Shown piece by piece: positions 1 to 11,247 of a stretch of DNA of 64,000 bases (position 1 is its first letter; every line of letters begins with the position of its first letter). The stretch covers positions 3,968,001-4,032,000 of the forward strand of contig NZ_CP089214.1 of the NCBI RefSeq assembly GCF_021183625.1, in the 5' to 3' direction. The translations under genes were made by a program, and so were the position numbers. The DNA comes from Nocardia asteroides. Its GTDB lineage: Bacteria > Actinomycetota > Actinomycetes > Mycobacteriales > Mycobacteriaceae. A model generated the notes under the pieces. The model saw only the letters and a program-made list of their open reading frames with translations, made no database searches and was not told the origin of the DNA.

Positions 1-1719
1 ACCAACTGCAGCGACATCCAGATCAAGATGGCCCAGGGCGCCAAGCCGGGCGAGGGCGGCCAGCTGCCCGCGCACAAGGTGTACCCGTGGGTCGCCGAGG
101 TGCGGCACTCGACGCCGGGCGTCGGGCTGATCTCGCCCCCGCCGCACCACGACATCTACTCCATCGAGGATCTGGCGCAGCTGATCCACGACCTGAAGAA
201 CGCGAACCCGCAGGCTCGGATTCACGTGAAACTTGTCGCGGAGCCCGGCGTCGGCACCGTCGCCGCAGGCGTCTCCAAGGCGCACGCCGACGTGGTGCTG
301 ATCTCCGGGCACGACGGCGGCACCGGCGCCTCGCCGCTCACCTCGCTCAAGCACGCGGGCGGCCCCTGGGAGCTCGGCCTGGCCGAAACCCAGCAGACGC
401 TGCTGCTGAACGGGTTGCGCGACCGGATCGTCGTGCAGGTCGACGGCCAGATGAAGACCGGCCGCGACGTGATGATCGCCGCGCTGCTCGGCGCCGAGGA
501 GTACGGCTTCGCGACCGCGCCGCTGGTGGTCTCCGGCTGCATCATGATGCGCGTCTGCCACCTGGACACCTGCCCGGTCGGCGTCGCCACGCAGAACCCG
601 GTGCTGCGCGAGCGCTTCACCGGCAAGCCGGAGTTCGTCGAGAACTTCTTCCTCTACATCGCCGAGGAGGTGCGCGAACTGCTGGCCTCGCTCGGCTTCC
701 GCACCATCGACGAGGCCGTCGGCCGGGTCGACCTGCTCGACACCAGCAAGGCCAAGCAGCACTGGAAGGCGAGCAAGCTCGACCTCTCGCCGATCCTGGA
801 CGACGTCGAGACGGCGTTCATGTACCAGGACCGCCGCTGCACCAAGACCCAGGACCACGGCCTGGACAAGGCGCTCGACCAGCAGCTCATCACGCAGAGC
901 CGGGACGCGCTGGAGCGCGGCAAGGCGGTGAGGTTCGAGACCAAGATCTCCAACGTGAACCGCACCGTCGGCACCATGCTCGGCCACGAGGTGACCAAGC
1001 TCTACGGCGGCGCCGGGCTCCCCGACGACACCATCGACATCACCTTCACCGGCTCCGCGGGCAACAGCTTCGGCGCCTTCGTGCCCGCCGGCATCACGCT
1101 GCGGGTGCAGGGCGACGCCAACGACTACGTCGGCAAGGGGCTCTCCGGCGGCCACCTGGTGGTCCGGCCCTCGCCGAACGCTCCGGCCGATTTCGTGGCC
1201 GCGGAGAACATCATCGCGGGCAACGTGATCCTGTTCGGCGCGACCAACGGCAAGGCGTTCATCAACGGCGTGGTCGGCGAGCGGTTCGCGGTGCGCAACT
1301 CGGGCGCCGTCGCGGTGGTCGAGGGCGTCGGTGACCACGCCTGCGAGTACATGACCGGTGGCCGGGTGGTGATCCTCGGCGAGACCGGGCGCAACTTCGG
1401 TGCGGGCATGTCCGGCGGCGTCGCCATCGTCTACGACCCGGACGGCACCTTCGCCGCGAAGGTGAACCCGGAGCAGAGCGAGGCGGTGGAGCAGCTCTCG
1501 GGTGACGATTTCACCTGGCTGCGCGACATCATCGCCGAACACCGCGAGCAGACCGGTTCCGCGGTGGCCGATCGCATTCTCGGCGATTGGTCGCAGCAGG
1601 TGAACCACTTCGTGAAGGTCATGCCGCGCGAATACAAGAAGGTCCTGTTGGCGATCTCCGAGGCCGAGAAGGCCGGCCGGGACGTCGACGCTGCGATTAT
1701 GGAGGCCGCTCGTGGCTGA
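1..1719 (+). CDS. gltB: Glutamate synthase large subunit, 3' part
   Basis: C-terminal 572 codons of the alpha subunit of NADPH-dependent glutamate synthase, which makes two glutamates from 2-oxoglutarate and glutamine. The frame is open from base 1, so the start lies outside the window. Visible are the end of the FMN-binding synthase domain (KPGEGGQLPAHKV, GHDGGTGASPL) and the 3Fe-4S ligand run CIMMRVCHLDTCPVGVATQ, with cysteines separated by 5 and 4 residues. From about codon 300 follows the glycine-rich right-handed beta-helix domain that ends the family. The N-terminal glutaminase domain is not in view. gltD overlaps its 3' end, so the two subunits are translated from one message. Confidence 0.97.
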   Translation, partial: TNCSDIQIKMAQGAKPGEGGQLPAHKVYPWVAEVRHSTPGVGLISPPPHHDIYSIEDLAQLIHDLKNANPQARIHVKLVAEPGVGTVAAGVSKAHADVVLISGHDGGTGASPLTSLKHAGGPWELGLAETQQTLLLNGLRDRIVVQVDGQMKTGRDVMIAALLGAEEYGFATAPLVVSGCIMMRVCHLDTCPVGVATQNPVLRERFTGKPEFVENFFLYIAEEVRELLASLGFRTIDEAVGRVDLLDTSKAKQHWKASKLDLSPILDDVETAFMYQDRRCTKTQDHGLDKALDQQLITQSRDALERGKAVRFETKISNVNRTVGTMLGHEVTKLYGGAGLPDDTIDITFTGSAGNSFGAFVPAGITLRVQGDANDYVGKGLSGGHLVVRPSPNAPADFVAAENIIAGNVILFGATNGKAFINGVVGERFAVRNSGAVAVVEGVGDHACEYMTGGRVVILGETGRNFGAGMSGGVAIVYDPDGTFAAKVNPEQSEAVEQLSGDDFTWLRDIIAEHREQTGSAVADRILGDWSQQVNHFVKVMPREYKKVLLAISEAEKAGRDVDAAIMEAARG

Positions 1720-3178
1720 CCCTCAGGGTTTTCTCAAGCACACCGCACGGGAGCTGCCCAAGCGGCGTCCGGTCCCGCTCCGGCTGATGGACTGGAAGGA
1801 GGTGTACGAGGATTTCTCGCACGACACCCTCCGCACCCAGGCCAGCCGCTGCATGGACTGCGGTATCCCGTTCTGTCACAACGGCTGTCCGCTCGGGAAC
1901 CTGATCCCGGACTGGAACGACCTGGTGTACAAGGACAACTGGCGCGACGCCATCGACCGGCTGCACGCCACCAACAACTTCCCGGAGTTCACCGGGCGGC
2001 TGTGCCCGGCGCCGTGCGAGGCGTCCTGCGTGCTCGGGATCAACCAGGACCCGGTGACCATCAAGCAGGTCGAGGTCGAGATCATCGAGAACGCCTTCGA
2101 CGAGGGCTGGGTCGCCCCGGTGTACCCGACCCGGCTCACCGGCAAGAAGATCGCGGTCGTCGGCTCCGGCCCGGCGGGCATGGCCGCCGCGCAGCAGCTG
2201 ACCCGCGCGGGCCACACCGTCACGGTGTTCGAGCGCGCCGACCGCATCGGCGGGCTGATGCGCTACGGCATCCCGGAATTCAAGATGGAGAAGCGCTTCA
2301 TCGACCGCCGGATGGCGCAGATGGAGGCCGAGGGCACCATCTTCCGGGCAGGCGTGAACGTCGGCGTCGACATCACCGCCGACCAGCTGCGTGAGCAGTT
2401 CGACGCGGTCGTCCTCTCCGGCGGCGCCACCCAGGCCCGCGACCTGCCGATCCCCGGCCGCGAGCTGGACGGCATCCACCAGGCCATGGAGTTCCTGCCC
2501 TGGGCCAACCGGGTGCAGCTCGGCGACGAGGTCACCGACGAGCGCGGCCTCCCGCCGATCAACGCGCGGGACAAGAAGGTCGTCATCATCGGCGGCGGCG
2601 ACACCGGCGCCGACTGCCTCGGCACCTCGCACCGGCAGGGCGCCGCCTCGGTGCACCAGTTCGAGATCATGCCGCGCCCGCCGGAGGAGCGGGCAGGCTC
2701 GACCCCGTGGCCGACCTACCCGCTCATGTACCGGGTCTCCTCGGCGCACGAGGAGGGCGGCGAGCGGGTGTTCTCGGTGAACACCGAGCGCTTCGTCGGC
2801 GCCGACGGCACCGTCACCGGGCTGCAGGCGCACGAGGTGAAGATGGTCAACGGCCGCTTCGAGAAGGTCGACGGCACCGAGTTCACCCTCGAAGCCGACC
2901 TGGTGCTGCTCGCCATGGGCTTCGTCGGCCCGGAGAAGGGCGGGCTCCTCACCGACCTCGGCGTCGGCTACGACCAGCGCGGCAACGTCCAGCGCGACAA
3001 GAGCTGGGCCACCAACGTCCCCGGCGTCTTCGTCGCGGGCGACATGGGCCGCGGCCAGTCGCTGATCGTGTGGGCCATCGCCGAGGGCCGCGCGGCCGCC
3101 GCCGCCGTCGACCGCTACCTGGAGGGCGAGACCGCGCTGCCCGCGCCCATCACCCCCACCATGGTCGCCCAGCGCTGA
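1712..3178 (+). CDS. gltD: Glutamate synthase small subunit
   Basis: Beta subunit (488 aa) of glutamate synthase. It oxidises NADPH on FAD and passes electrons through 4Fe-4S clusters to GltB. The N-terminus carries the two cysteine groups RCMDCGIPFCHNGCPL (about residues 46-61) and LCPAPCEASC (about 97-106). An FAD dinucleotide loop, VVGSGPAGMAAA, lies near 150 and an NADPH loop, VIIGGGDTGAD, near 290. A late AGDMGRGQSL segment is typical of the FAD-contacting end. The GTG start at 1712 overlaps gltB by 8 bases, which indicates translational coupling. Length and motif order match the family, and a strong hairpin follows the stop. Confidence 0.97.
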   Translation: MADPQGFLKHTARELPKRRPVPLRLMDWKEVYEDFSHDTLRTQASRCMDCGIPFCHNGCPLGNLIPDWNDLVYKDNWRDAIDRLHATNNFPEFTGRLCPAPCEASCVLGINQDPVTIKQVEVEIIENAFDEGWVAPVYPTRLTGKKIAVVGSGPAGMAAAQQLTRAGHTVTVFERADRIGGLMRYGIPEFKMEKRFIDRRMAQMEAEGTIFRAGVNVGVDITADQLREQFDAVVLSGGATQARDLPIPGRELDGIHQAMEFLPWANRVQLGDEVTDERGLPPINARDKKVVIIGGGDTGADCLGTSHRQGAASVHQFEIMPRPPEERAGSTPWPTYPLMYRVSSAHEEGGERVFSVNTERFVGADGTVTGLQAHEVKMVNGRFEKVDGTEFTLEADLVLLAMGFVGPEKGGLLTDLGVGYDQRGNVQRDKSWATNVPGVFVAGDMGRGQSLIVWAIAEGRAAAAAVDRYLEGETALPAPITPTMVAQR

Positions 3179-3205
3179 CCCCGATTTCCCCGGCAGGGGA
3201 ATGCG

Positions 3206-3240
3206 GGCGCCTGTGGACAACGGAGTCCACAGGCGCCTTT
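3206..3240 (+). terminator. Rho-independent terminator after gltBD
   Basis: Perfect 13-bp stem (3206-3218 with 3225-3237), 6-base loop, followed by TTT. It lies 28 bases after the gltD stop. The 5' arm and loop contain TGTGGACAA, which equals a DnaA box on the other strand, but the hairpin explains this fully. Confidence 0.85.
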
Positions 3241-3516
3241 CGCGTCTCGCGGGCTGTCATCCGACCAGCTCGCCGGGGTTGTCCGCGGGTATCGAGGTAA
3301 TCGGACAAGTCCGGGGTTCGGATGGCGTCGCCTCGGCGGTACCTCTATTGTGGTCGGCGGTGTGCCGGTGATCTTGGGATGGGTCCGGTGGCAACGACCC
3401 GGGGTGAGAACTGTTCACCCGCCGTGCACAGGCGTGAAACGCATCGAGGACAGCATCGAGGCGGCAACTTGTCGGGCTCGCTCCTGCGGGGGCAACGGTT
3501 TTGGAACTGGAGCGGA
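3241..3516 (+). other. Gene-free leader of the cutinase-like gene
   Basis: Together with the preceding terminator this makes 338 bases without a gene between gltD and the cutinase-like gene. It should hold the promoter of that gene. The reading frame upstream of the chosen ATG stays open here but does not look like protein: it would put about 65 arginine- and cysteine-rich residues before a normal signal peptide. I saw no riboswitch or convincing operator. Confidence 0.4.
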
Positions 3517-4419
3517 ATGCAGTTGAAGAAGGTCGTCGCGGCTCTCGGTGCGTCCGCGGCACTCGTTTCCGGCATGGTGCTCGGCGGCACCGGATCCGCG
3601 GTCGCGGATCCCGGCTGCCCCAGCCTGTACGTGGTCGCGATCCCGGGCACCTGGGAGACGGGGCGCGACAAGGAGCCGGGGCCGGGGATGCTGGCCGGGG
3701 TCACCAACAACCTGCCGCGCTCGGTGGAGGTCGACTACGTCACCTACTCCGCCACCGCGTTCCCGTGGGAGGGCGAGGTCTACGGCAACTCCAAGAAGGA
3801 GGCCGTGAACGCCGCCCGCGGGCTGATCGGCGACATGGCGCGGGCCTGCGGGGCCACCCAGATCGCGCTGGTCGGCTACAGCCAGGGCGCGGACGCCGCC
3901 GGTGACCTGGCCGCCGACATCGGCACCGGGCTCGGCGTCGTCTCGCCGGACCGCATCGCGGGCGTCGGGCTCATCTCCGACCCGCGCCGCTCCCCGACCG
4001 ACGTGCAGGTCGGCCCGGTGGCGGGCGGCGCGGGCGCGGGCGGGCCCCGGGTCGGCGGCTTCGGCTGGATCAGCGACCGCACCCGCACCATCTGCGCGGT
4101 GGACGACCTCTACTGCGCCACCGCGACCGACGACTTCATCACCCGCTTCGCCGGCTTCCTCGCCATGAGCTCGGAGGCCAACGTCGCGAATATGGGCCGC
4201 TACCAGCAGGAAGCCGGCAACATCTTCAACGACCTGATGGCGCACGGCGGCGTGCCGACGCTGCAGGGCCAGCTCAGCGAGTCGGCCAACGAGCAGCGGG
4301 TGAAGGATCTGGAGCGGTTCTACAGCTCGCAGGCGCACACCCTGTACGGCAGCTACCGGGTGGACGACGGCAAGAGCGCGGTCCGCTGGATGCACGACTG
4401 GATCGCGGGCATGGCCTGA
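3517..4419 (+). CDS. Secreted cutinase-family alpha/beta hydrolase
   Basis: Predicted exported serine esterase of the actinobacterial cutinase-like family (300 aa). The chosen ATG gives a clean signal peptide (MQLKKVVAALGASAALV..., cleavage expected after SAVA near residue 30). The mature part starts DPGCPSLYVVAIPGTWETG and has the nucleophile elbow GYSQGAD with Ser122. The acid is probably Asp196 or Asp197 in CAVDDLYCAT, and the histidine probably His274 in SQAHTLYGSY. Paired cysteines in CAVDDLYC also fit the fold. Mycobacterial relatives act on envelope lipids or acyl esters; the substrate here cannot be read from sequence. It is a single-gene unit, closed by a strong hairpin. Confidence 0.85.
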   Translation: MQLKKVVAALGASAALVSGMVLGGTGSAVADPGCPSLYVVAIPGTWETGRDKEPGPGMLAGVTNNLPRSVEVDYVTYSATAFPWEGEVYGNSKKEAVNAARGLIGDMARACGATQIALVGYSQGADAAGDLAADIGTGLGVVSPDRIAGVGLISDPRRSPTDVQVGPVAGGAGAGGPRVGGFGWISDRTRTICAVDDLYCATATDDFITRFAGFLAMSSEANVANMGRYQQEAGNIFNDLMAHGGVPTLQGQLSESANEQRVKDLERFYSSQAHTLYGSYRVDDGKSAVRWMHDWIAGMA

Positions 4420-4432
4420 CACCTCCTTGACC

Positions 4433-4475
4433 ACGACGAAGGCCACCGCCCGATCCGGGCGGTGGCCTTCGTCGT
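4433..4475. terminator. Bidirectional terminator
   Basis: Perfect 19-bp stem (4433-4451 with 4457-4475) around a 5-base loop. It sits between the stop codons of two convergent genes, so it probably ends transcription from both sides. Confidence 0.85.
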
Positions 4476-4482
4476 ACTCAGC

Positions 4483-4767
4483 TCAGAGCGCCGAGCCGGT
4501 CGGCGGCAGGAACTGCTGCTGGAACTGCCGGAACGTCTCCGGCGCCCGGTGGTCGTCGCGGCGGTCGTTCCGCTGCCCGTCCCACGGGCGGTCGCCGTCG
4601 CGATGGTCGGGGCGGGCGACCTCGGTGCCGGCGGGGTCGACCTGGACGGTGGCCGCCGGTTCGGCGGCGGAGGCGGTGCCGGCGAGCAGGGCTGCCGGGG
4701 CGGCGAAGAGCGCGCCTGCCAGCGAGACACCGGCGACGCGTCGAGCGATCTTCGAGGAGAGCAACAC
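4483..4767 (-). CDS. Small secreted hypothetical protein
   Basis: 94-aa protein starting at GTG 4767, preceded by AAAGGA at suitable spacing. Residues 1-34 form a textbook signal peptide ending in AGTASA before AEPAATVQ. The mature part of about 60 residues is very hydrophilic, rich in Asp, Arg, Gln and Pro, ends FRQFQQQFLPPTGSAL, and has no cysteine. I do not recognise a domain. It is a monocistronic gene convergent with the cutinase-like gene. Small exported charged proteins like this are common in Nocardia but mostly undescribed. Confidence 0.7.
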   Translation of the reverse strand: MLLSSKIARRVAGVSLAGALFAAPAALLAGTASAAEPAATVQVDPAGTEVARPDHRDGDRPWDGQRNDRRDDHRAPETFRQFQQQFLPPTGSAL

Positions 4768-4874
4768 GGTTTCCTTTCCTGGGAACAGCGCGCCGTGGAG
4801 CGGCGCACTGCACCCATCGAAAGGCTTCTCCCTGGGACCGCGGTGCGACCAGTCTGGCAGTCCGCTGTGCGGGG

Positions 4875-5489
4875 TCAGGACTCGAGGTTGCGCGGGAGCA
4901 GATCCCAGACGTGTGCGTTCTCGTTCACCGTCGCGACCGTGCGATCGCCGTTGCGCGAGTACAGGATTCGGGTGATCGAGCAGTAGTCGATCGGGAAGGT
5001 GAGCGGGCGGGGCAGCCCGAGCACGTCCTGCAGCGTCACGTTCACCACGCCGCCGTGCGCGAAGGCGAGCACGGTGTCGGCGGGGTCGGCGGCCTTCACC
5101 AGATCGGTGACGACCGCCGCGACCCTGGCCGCGAAGGCGGGGCCGTCGATCTGCTCCGGCAGGTGGCCCGCCTTGATCCGGTCGTAGGCGGCGCGGAACT
5201 CGGTCTTCGCGTCCTCGATCGGGATGTAGGCGGGCAGGTCGCGGTCGTACTCGGCGAGGTCGTCGAAGACCTCGACCCCGAGGCCGAGCGCGGCCGCCGC
5301 GGGCGCCGCCGTCTCCAGGGCGCGCCGCTGCGGGCTGCTCACGATGCGGGTGATCCGGCGGTGGTGCAGCAGCGCATCGGGGACCCGCGCCGCCTGGCTG
5401 ATCCCGAGCGGGGCCAGCTCCGGGTCGGCGGGGGCCTGTGAGCCCACGATGCGGACCGGCTGGGCATGGCGGACGAAGATGAGCTGCAC
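4875..5489 (-). CDS. Histidine phosphatase family protein
   Basis: 204-aa member of the phosphoglycerate-mutase-like histidine phosphatases. The catalytic box near the N-terminus is FVRHAQPV, with RHA instead of the usual RHG. The expected SSPQRRALETA segment (second catalytic arginine) and the later AFAHGGVVNV histidine are present. The central EYDRDLPAYIP region would supply the acid. These enzymes remove phosphate from small metabolites or proteins through a phospho-histidine; the substrate is unknown here. It is unrelated in position to the second phosphatase beside pheA. Confidence 0.85.
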   Translation of the reverse strand: MQLIFVRHAQPVRIVGSQAPADPELAPLGISQAARVPDALLHHRRITRIVSSPQRRALETAAPAAAALGLGVEVFDDLAEYDRDLPAYIPIEDAKTEFRAAYDRIKAGHLPEQIDGPAFAARVAAVVTDLVKAADPADTVLAFAHGGVVNVTLQDVLGLPRPLTFPIDYCSITRILYSRNGDRTVATVNENAHVWDLLPRNLES

Positions 5490-5508
5490 CCGTCCACCGT
5501 ATCCGGCG

Positions 5509-5724
5509 CTACTGCTGCTTCTTGCGCTTGGTGAGCAGGTAGATGCCGACCACGATCGCCACGACGACCAGCAGGCAGCAGATGCCGCCGAAGATCAGGC
5601 CGCCGCCACCGCGTGACTTCTTCTTCTTGGCGGCCTCGTAGTCGATGACCGAGGTCAGGACGTCCGGGCTGGCCCAGACGTGCGGGTCGAGCAGCGGGGC
5701 CTGGGTGAGCAGGTCGAGATACAT
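5509..5724 (-). CDS. Small single-pass membrane protein
   Basis: 71-aa protein; the ATG at 5724 is preceded by GAGGGG at good spacing. N-terminal segment LLTQAPLLDPHVW, a lysine run (KKKKSRGGGG), then one membrane helix (LIFGGICCLLVVVAIVVGIYLL) and a short basic tail. The layout matches the next gene: LL...LLDP, then SPD/QPD-x-L, then a basic glycine patch, then a helix. The two are therefore paralogs. No known domain was recognised. The basic residues on both flanks leave topology open. Confidence 0.65.
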   Translation of the reverse strand: MYLDLLTQAPLLDPHVWASPDVLTSVIDYEAAKKKKSRGGGGLIFGGICCLLVVVAIVVGIYLLTKRKKQQ

Positions 5725-5882
5725 GGTGTTCCCCTCGTCGGCGGGTTCGGCCTCCTCCCGGAGCCGAATGTCTAGGCTAGCCGCCGGGTTTGCCCGCGGG
5801 AGCGGTTCCGGCCCGGTGGCCTGCCTTCAAGATCGCGGGTTCGCCGCCGGGCGTTTACATCGCGGGCGCGAAATTTTCTCGC

Positions 5883-6527
5883 TCAGTGCGGGGGCCACTG
5901 GCCGCCCGGGCGACCGCGGTCGTGAGCGCCCGGTTGCACCGGGGCGCCGTACCCCGGCTGTGGCCCCTCGCCGTACCCCGGCTGTGGCCCTTGCCCGGCA
6001 GGGGGGCCGTAGCCCGGGGGCGGACCGTAGCCGGGCTGGGCACTGCCGTAGCCGGTTTGCGGGCCGTAGCCCGGTTGACTGCCGTGACCGGGTTGCGGGC
6101 CGGGGCCGTAGCCCGGCTGACTGCCTTGACCGGATTGCGGGCCGGGGCCGTAGCCCGGCTGACCGCCATGACCAGGTTGCGGACCGGAGCCGTACCCCGG
6201 CTGACTGCCGTGACCGGATTGCGGACCGGGGCCGTACCCCGGCTGACCGCCTTGACCGGGCTGCGGACCGGGGCCGTACCCCGACGCCTGCGGGTTCGGG
6301 GTCCCCGACCCCGACTTCCGACTGCGGAGCACCAACCCGATGACGATCGCCGCGACGAGCCCGAGGCAGACGATCCCGACGGCGAACGCGCCGATCCCAC
6401 CACCCCCGCTCCCGCGGCTGCCCCCGCGCTTGCGCGCCTCGAGTGCGTCGGCGAGCAGGGCCGGGTCTGGTTGAGCGGACAGGAGCGGATCGAGCAGCCC
6501 CGATGTTACGAGCAGGCCGACAGGCAC
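5883..6527 (-). CDS. Membrane protein with Gly-Pro-Gln-Tyr repeat tail
   Basis: 214-aa protein starting at GTG 6527, with GGAGGG upstream. Residues 1-72 resemble the 71-aa neighbour: LLVTSGLLDPLLS, a basic glycine patch, then a helix around 46-67. The rest is low-complexity and built from 14-residue units of the form GYGPGPQ(P/S)G(Q/H)G(G/S)QP, five nearly perfect copies followed by degraded ones. Such tails are usually disordered and can bind or coat surfaces; that is inference. It may form a two-gene unit with the downstream small paralog, from which it is separated by 158 bases. Confidence 0.65.
   Translation of the reverse strand: MPVGLLVTSGLLDPLLSAQPDPALLADALEARKRGGSRGSGGGGIGAFAVGIVCLGLVAAIVIGLVLRSRKSGSGTPNPQASGYGPGPQPGQGGQPGYGPGPQSGHGSQPGYGSGPQPGHGGQPGYGPGPQSGQGSQPGYGPGPQPGHGSQPGYGPQTGYGSAQPGYGPPPGYGPPAGQGPQPGYGEGPQPGYGAPVQPGAHDRGRPGGQWPPH
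6072..6281 (-). repeat. 42-bp coding tandem repeat, five copies
   Basis: Five consecutive 42-base units encode residues 83-152 of the repeat-tailed membrane protein. Units alternate at two positions (Pro/Ser, Gly/Ser), which suggests past unit-pair duplication. Likely to vary in copy number between strains. Confidence 0.8.
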
Positions 6528-6575
6528 GACGAATTTCCCTCCGAGATGTGAGCGGCGTCCTCCCTGGCGCCGAAT

Positions 6576-6601
6576 GCCGAACCCTAACAGGGTGATTCGG
6601 C
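6576..6601 (-). terminator. Possible lysX terminator hairpin
   Basis: Two-part stem (GCCGAA with TTCGGC, inner CCCT with AGGG) about 35 bases after the lysX stop on the minus strand. There is no clear T-run, so this is moderate support only. Confidence 0.45.
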
Positions 6602-6635
6602 CTTCACCGCCCCCAGTTCGGGGGGCAGGACGCGG

Positions 6636-9959
<3,324 letters not shown>

Positions 9960-10111
9960 CGGACCAGTGTGCGTGCCGATCGGGCGGAATGCCGAGCCTT
10001 TCGCCCGCCGCGTGTCCGACCGTTCGCCGGATGGTAACTGAATCGGAACGCCGTGCTCAGCCGCCCGGCCCGGTGCCCGACCCGTTCGGACGGGGGAGTA
10101 TGCATAGTGGC

Positions 10112-10342
10112 ATGGCGGATACAGTCGACGTCCCGATTCAGGACGAGGCCATCAAACTCGGCCAATTCCTCAAGCTCGCCGATCTCATCGAGTCCGGCGC
10201 CGAGGCCAAGACGGTGATCGCGGCGGGGCTCGTCCGGGTGAACGACGAGGTCGAGACGCGTCGCGGCAGGCAGCTCGAGGTCGGTGACACGGTCGCCCTC
10301 GCGGGCAGGCAGGTCCGGGTGATCGCGCCGCGCCGCCGCTAG
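10112..10342 (+). CDS. S4-domain RNA-binding protein
   Basis: 76-aa protein that is essentially one S4 domain: IKLGQFLKLADLIESGAEAK, then VNDEVETRRGRQLEVGDTV. The small YbcJ/RqcP-type S4 proteins bind rRNA or tRNA; RqcP relatives act in ribosome-associated quality control, but that role is not proven here. Start choice is uncertain: ATG 10112 gives the family-length protein, while ATG 10100 would add MHSG. The stop codon shares bases with that of the convergent RraA-family gene. Confidence 0.8.
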   Translation: MADTVDVPIQDEAIKLGQFLKLADLIESGAEAKTVIAAGLVRVNDEVETRRGRQLEVGDTVALAGRQVRVIAPRRR

Positions 10343-10842
10343 GCGGTGTCGTCCTCGGCGCGCACCACGACGCCGTCGTGGTCGCTGTAGAGCACCTCGC
10401 CGGGCACGAAGGTGACGCCGCCGAACTCCACCGGCACGTCCTTCTCGCCGGAGCCGGTCTGGGTGCTCTTGCGCGGGTTGGTGCCGAGCGCCTTGACGCC
10501 GATGTCGAGGGTGCGCAGGATCGCGGAGTCGCGCACGGCGCCGTTCACGATCACCCCGGCCCAGCCGTTGTCGACGCCGCGCCCGGCGATGATGTCGCCG
10601 ACCAGGGCGGTGTGCACGCTGCCGCCGCCGTCGACGACGAGCACCTTGCCCGCGCCCGGCTCACTCAGGGTCTGCTTCACCAGCAGGTTGTCCTGGAAGC
10701 AGCGGATGGTGGTGATCCGCCCGGAGAACGCGGCCCTGCCACCGAACTGCGTGAACTGGGTGTCGCAGCTGCGGATCTCGGGGCCGATCTCGTCGGCCAG
10801 GTCGGCGGTCGCCACGGAATCGACGTTCGAAGTATCGGTCAC
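10339..10842 (-). CDS. RraA family protein (RNase E regulator / HMG aldolase-like)
   Basis: 167-aa RraA-fold protein from GTG 10842. Characteristic segments are TADLADEIGPEI at the start, DGGGSVHTALVGDIIAG, GWAGVIVNGAVRDSA, and the end DHDGVVVRAED. In this fold, G-D-x(20)-R-D type residues bind a divalent metal in 4-hydroxy-4-methyl-2-oxoglutarate / oxaloacetate aldolases, and here GD and RD are both kept. Actinobacterial members are annotated as RraA by homology, but inhibition of RNase E has not been shown for them. It overlaps the convergent S4 gene at CTAG, where each strand reads a TAG stop. Confidence 0.88.
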   Translation of the reverse strand: MTDTSNVDSVATADLADEIGPEIRSCDTQFTQFGGRAAFSGRITTIRCFQDNLLVKQTLSEPGAGKVLVVDGGGSVHTALVGDIIAGRGVDNGWAGVIVNGAVRDSAILRTLDIGVKALGTNPRKSTQTGSGEKDVPVEFGGVTFVPGEVLYSDHDGVVVRAEDDTA

Positions 10843-10860
10843 GCCCCCGATTGTGCCCGG

Positions 10861-11247
10861 TCACCCGGTGTGACCGGCGCCTCCCCGGCCGTGTCTGCGC
10901 TCGTACTCGGCGCGCTCGGCGGCACCCCGGGCGCGGGTTTCGGCGTCGGCGAGCGCGGGGTCGAGGCCGTGCTGGACCAGCCGGTGCCGCCGGTAGACGT
11001 ACATCAGCGCGACGGTGAAGTAGACGAGCGGGATGTAGAGCAGCGCCATCATGGCGGCGCCCATCCAGAGCGGGCCGGGCAGCAGCAGGAAGAGCAGCAG
11101 CGGCGGAAGCACCGGAATCAGGATGCGCAGCAGGTACCTGCGGGTGGCGCCGGGGCCGGTGAGGTCGCGCAGCACCCAGTCCGACATCGAGGCGGGCAGG
11201 GTGCGGCCGAACAGGTAGCCGAGGCGCTGGGTGAGCGAGGGCGTCAC
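10861..11247 (-). CDS. DUF5313 membrane protein
   Basis: 128-aa protein. The GTG at 11247 overlaps the stop of the SRPBCC gene by 4 bases (GTGA). It begins LTQRLGYLFGRTLPASMSDWVLRDLTGPGATRRYLLR, the signature of the actinobacterial DUF5313 family, shown here in two parts: RLGYLFGRTLPASMSDWV and RDLTGPGATRRYLLR. Two helices follow (about 41-60 and 62-84), then a charged C-terminal tail rich in Arg, Glu and Ala. Function unknown. Co-translation with the SRPBCC gene suggests a joint lipid- or ligand-related role, which is inference. Confidence 0.75.
   Translation of the reverse strand: MTPSLTQRLGYLFGRTLPASMSDWVLRDLTGPGATRRYLLRILIPVLPPLLLFLLLPGPLWMGAAMMALLYIPLVYFTVALMYVYRRHRLVQHGLDPALADAETRARGAAERAEYERRHGRGGAGHTG

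Noticed and set aside
3212..3220. DnaA box after gltD
   Set aside because: It is a single box formed by one arm and the loop of a perfect terminator hairpin.
6072..6281. Possible CRISPR array
   Set aside because: Units are contiguous without spacers, in frame with a gene; it is a coding minisatellite.
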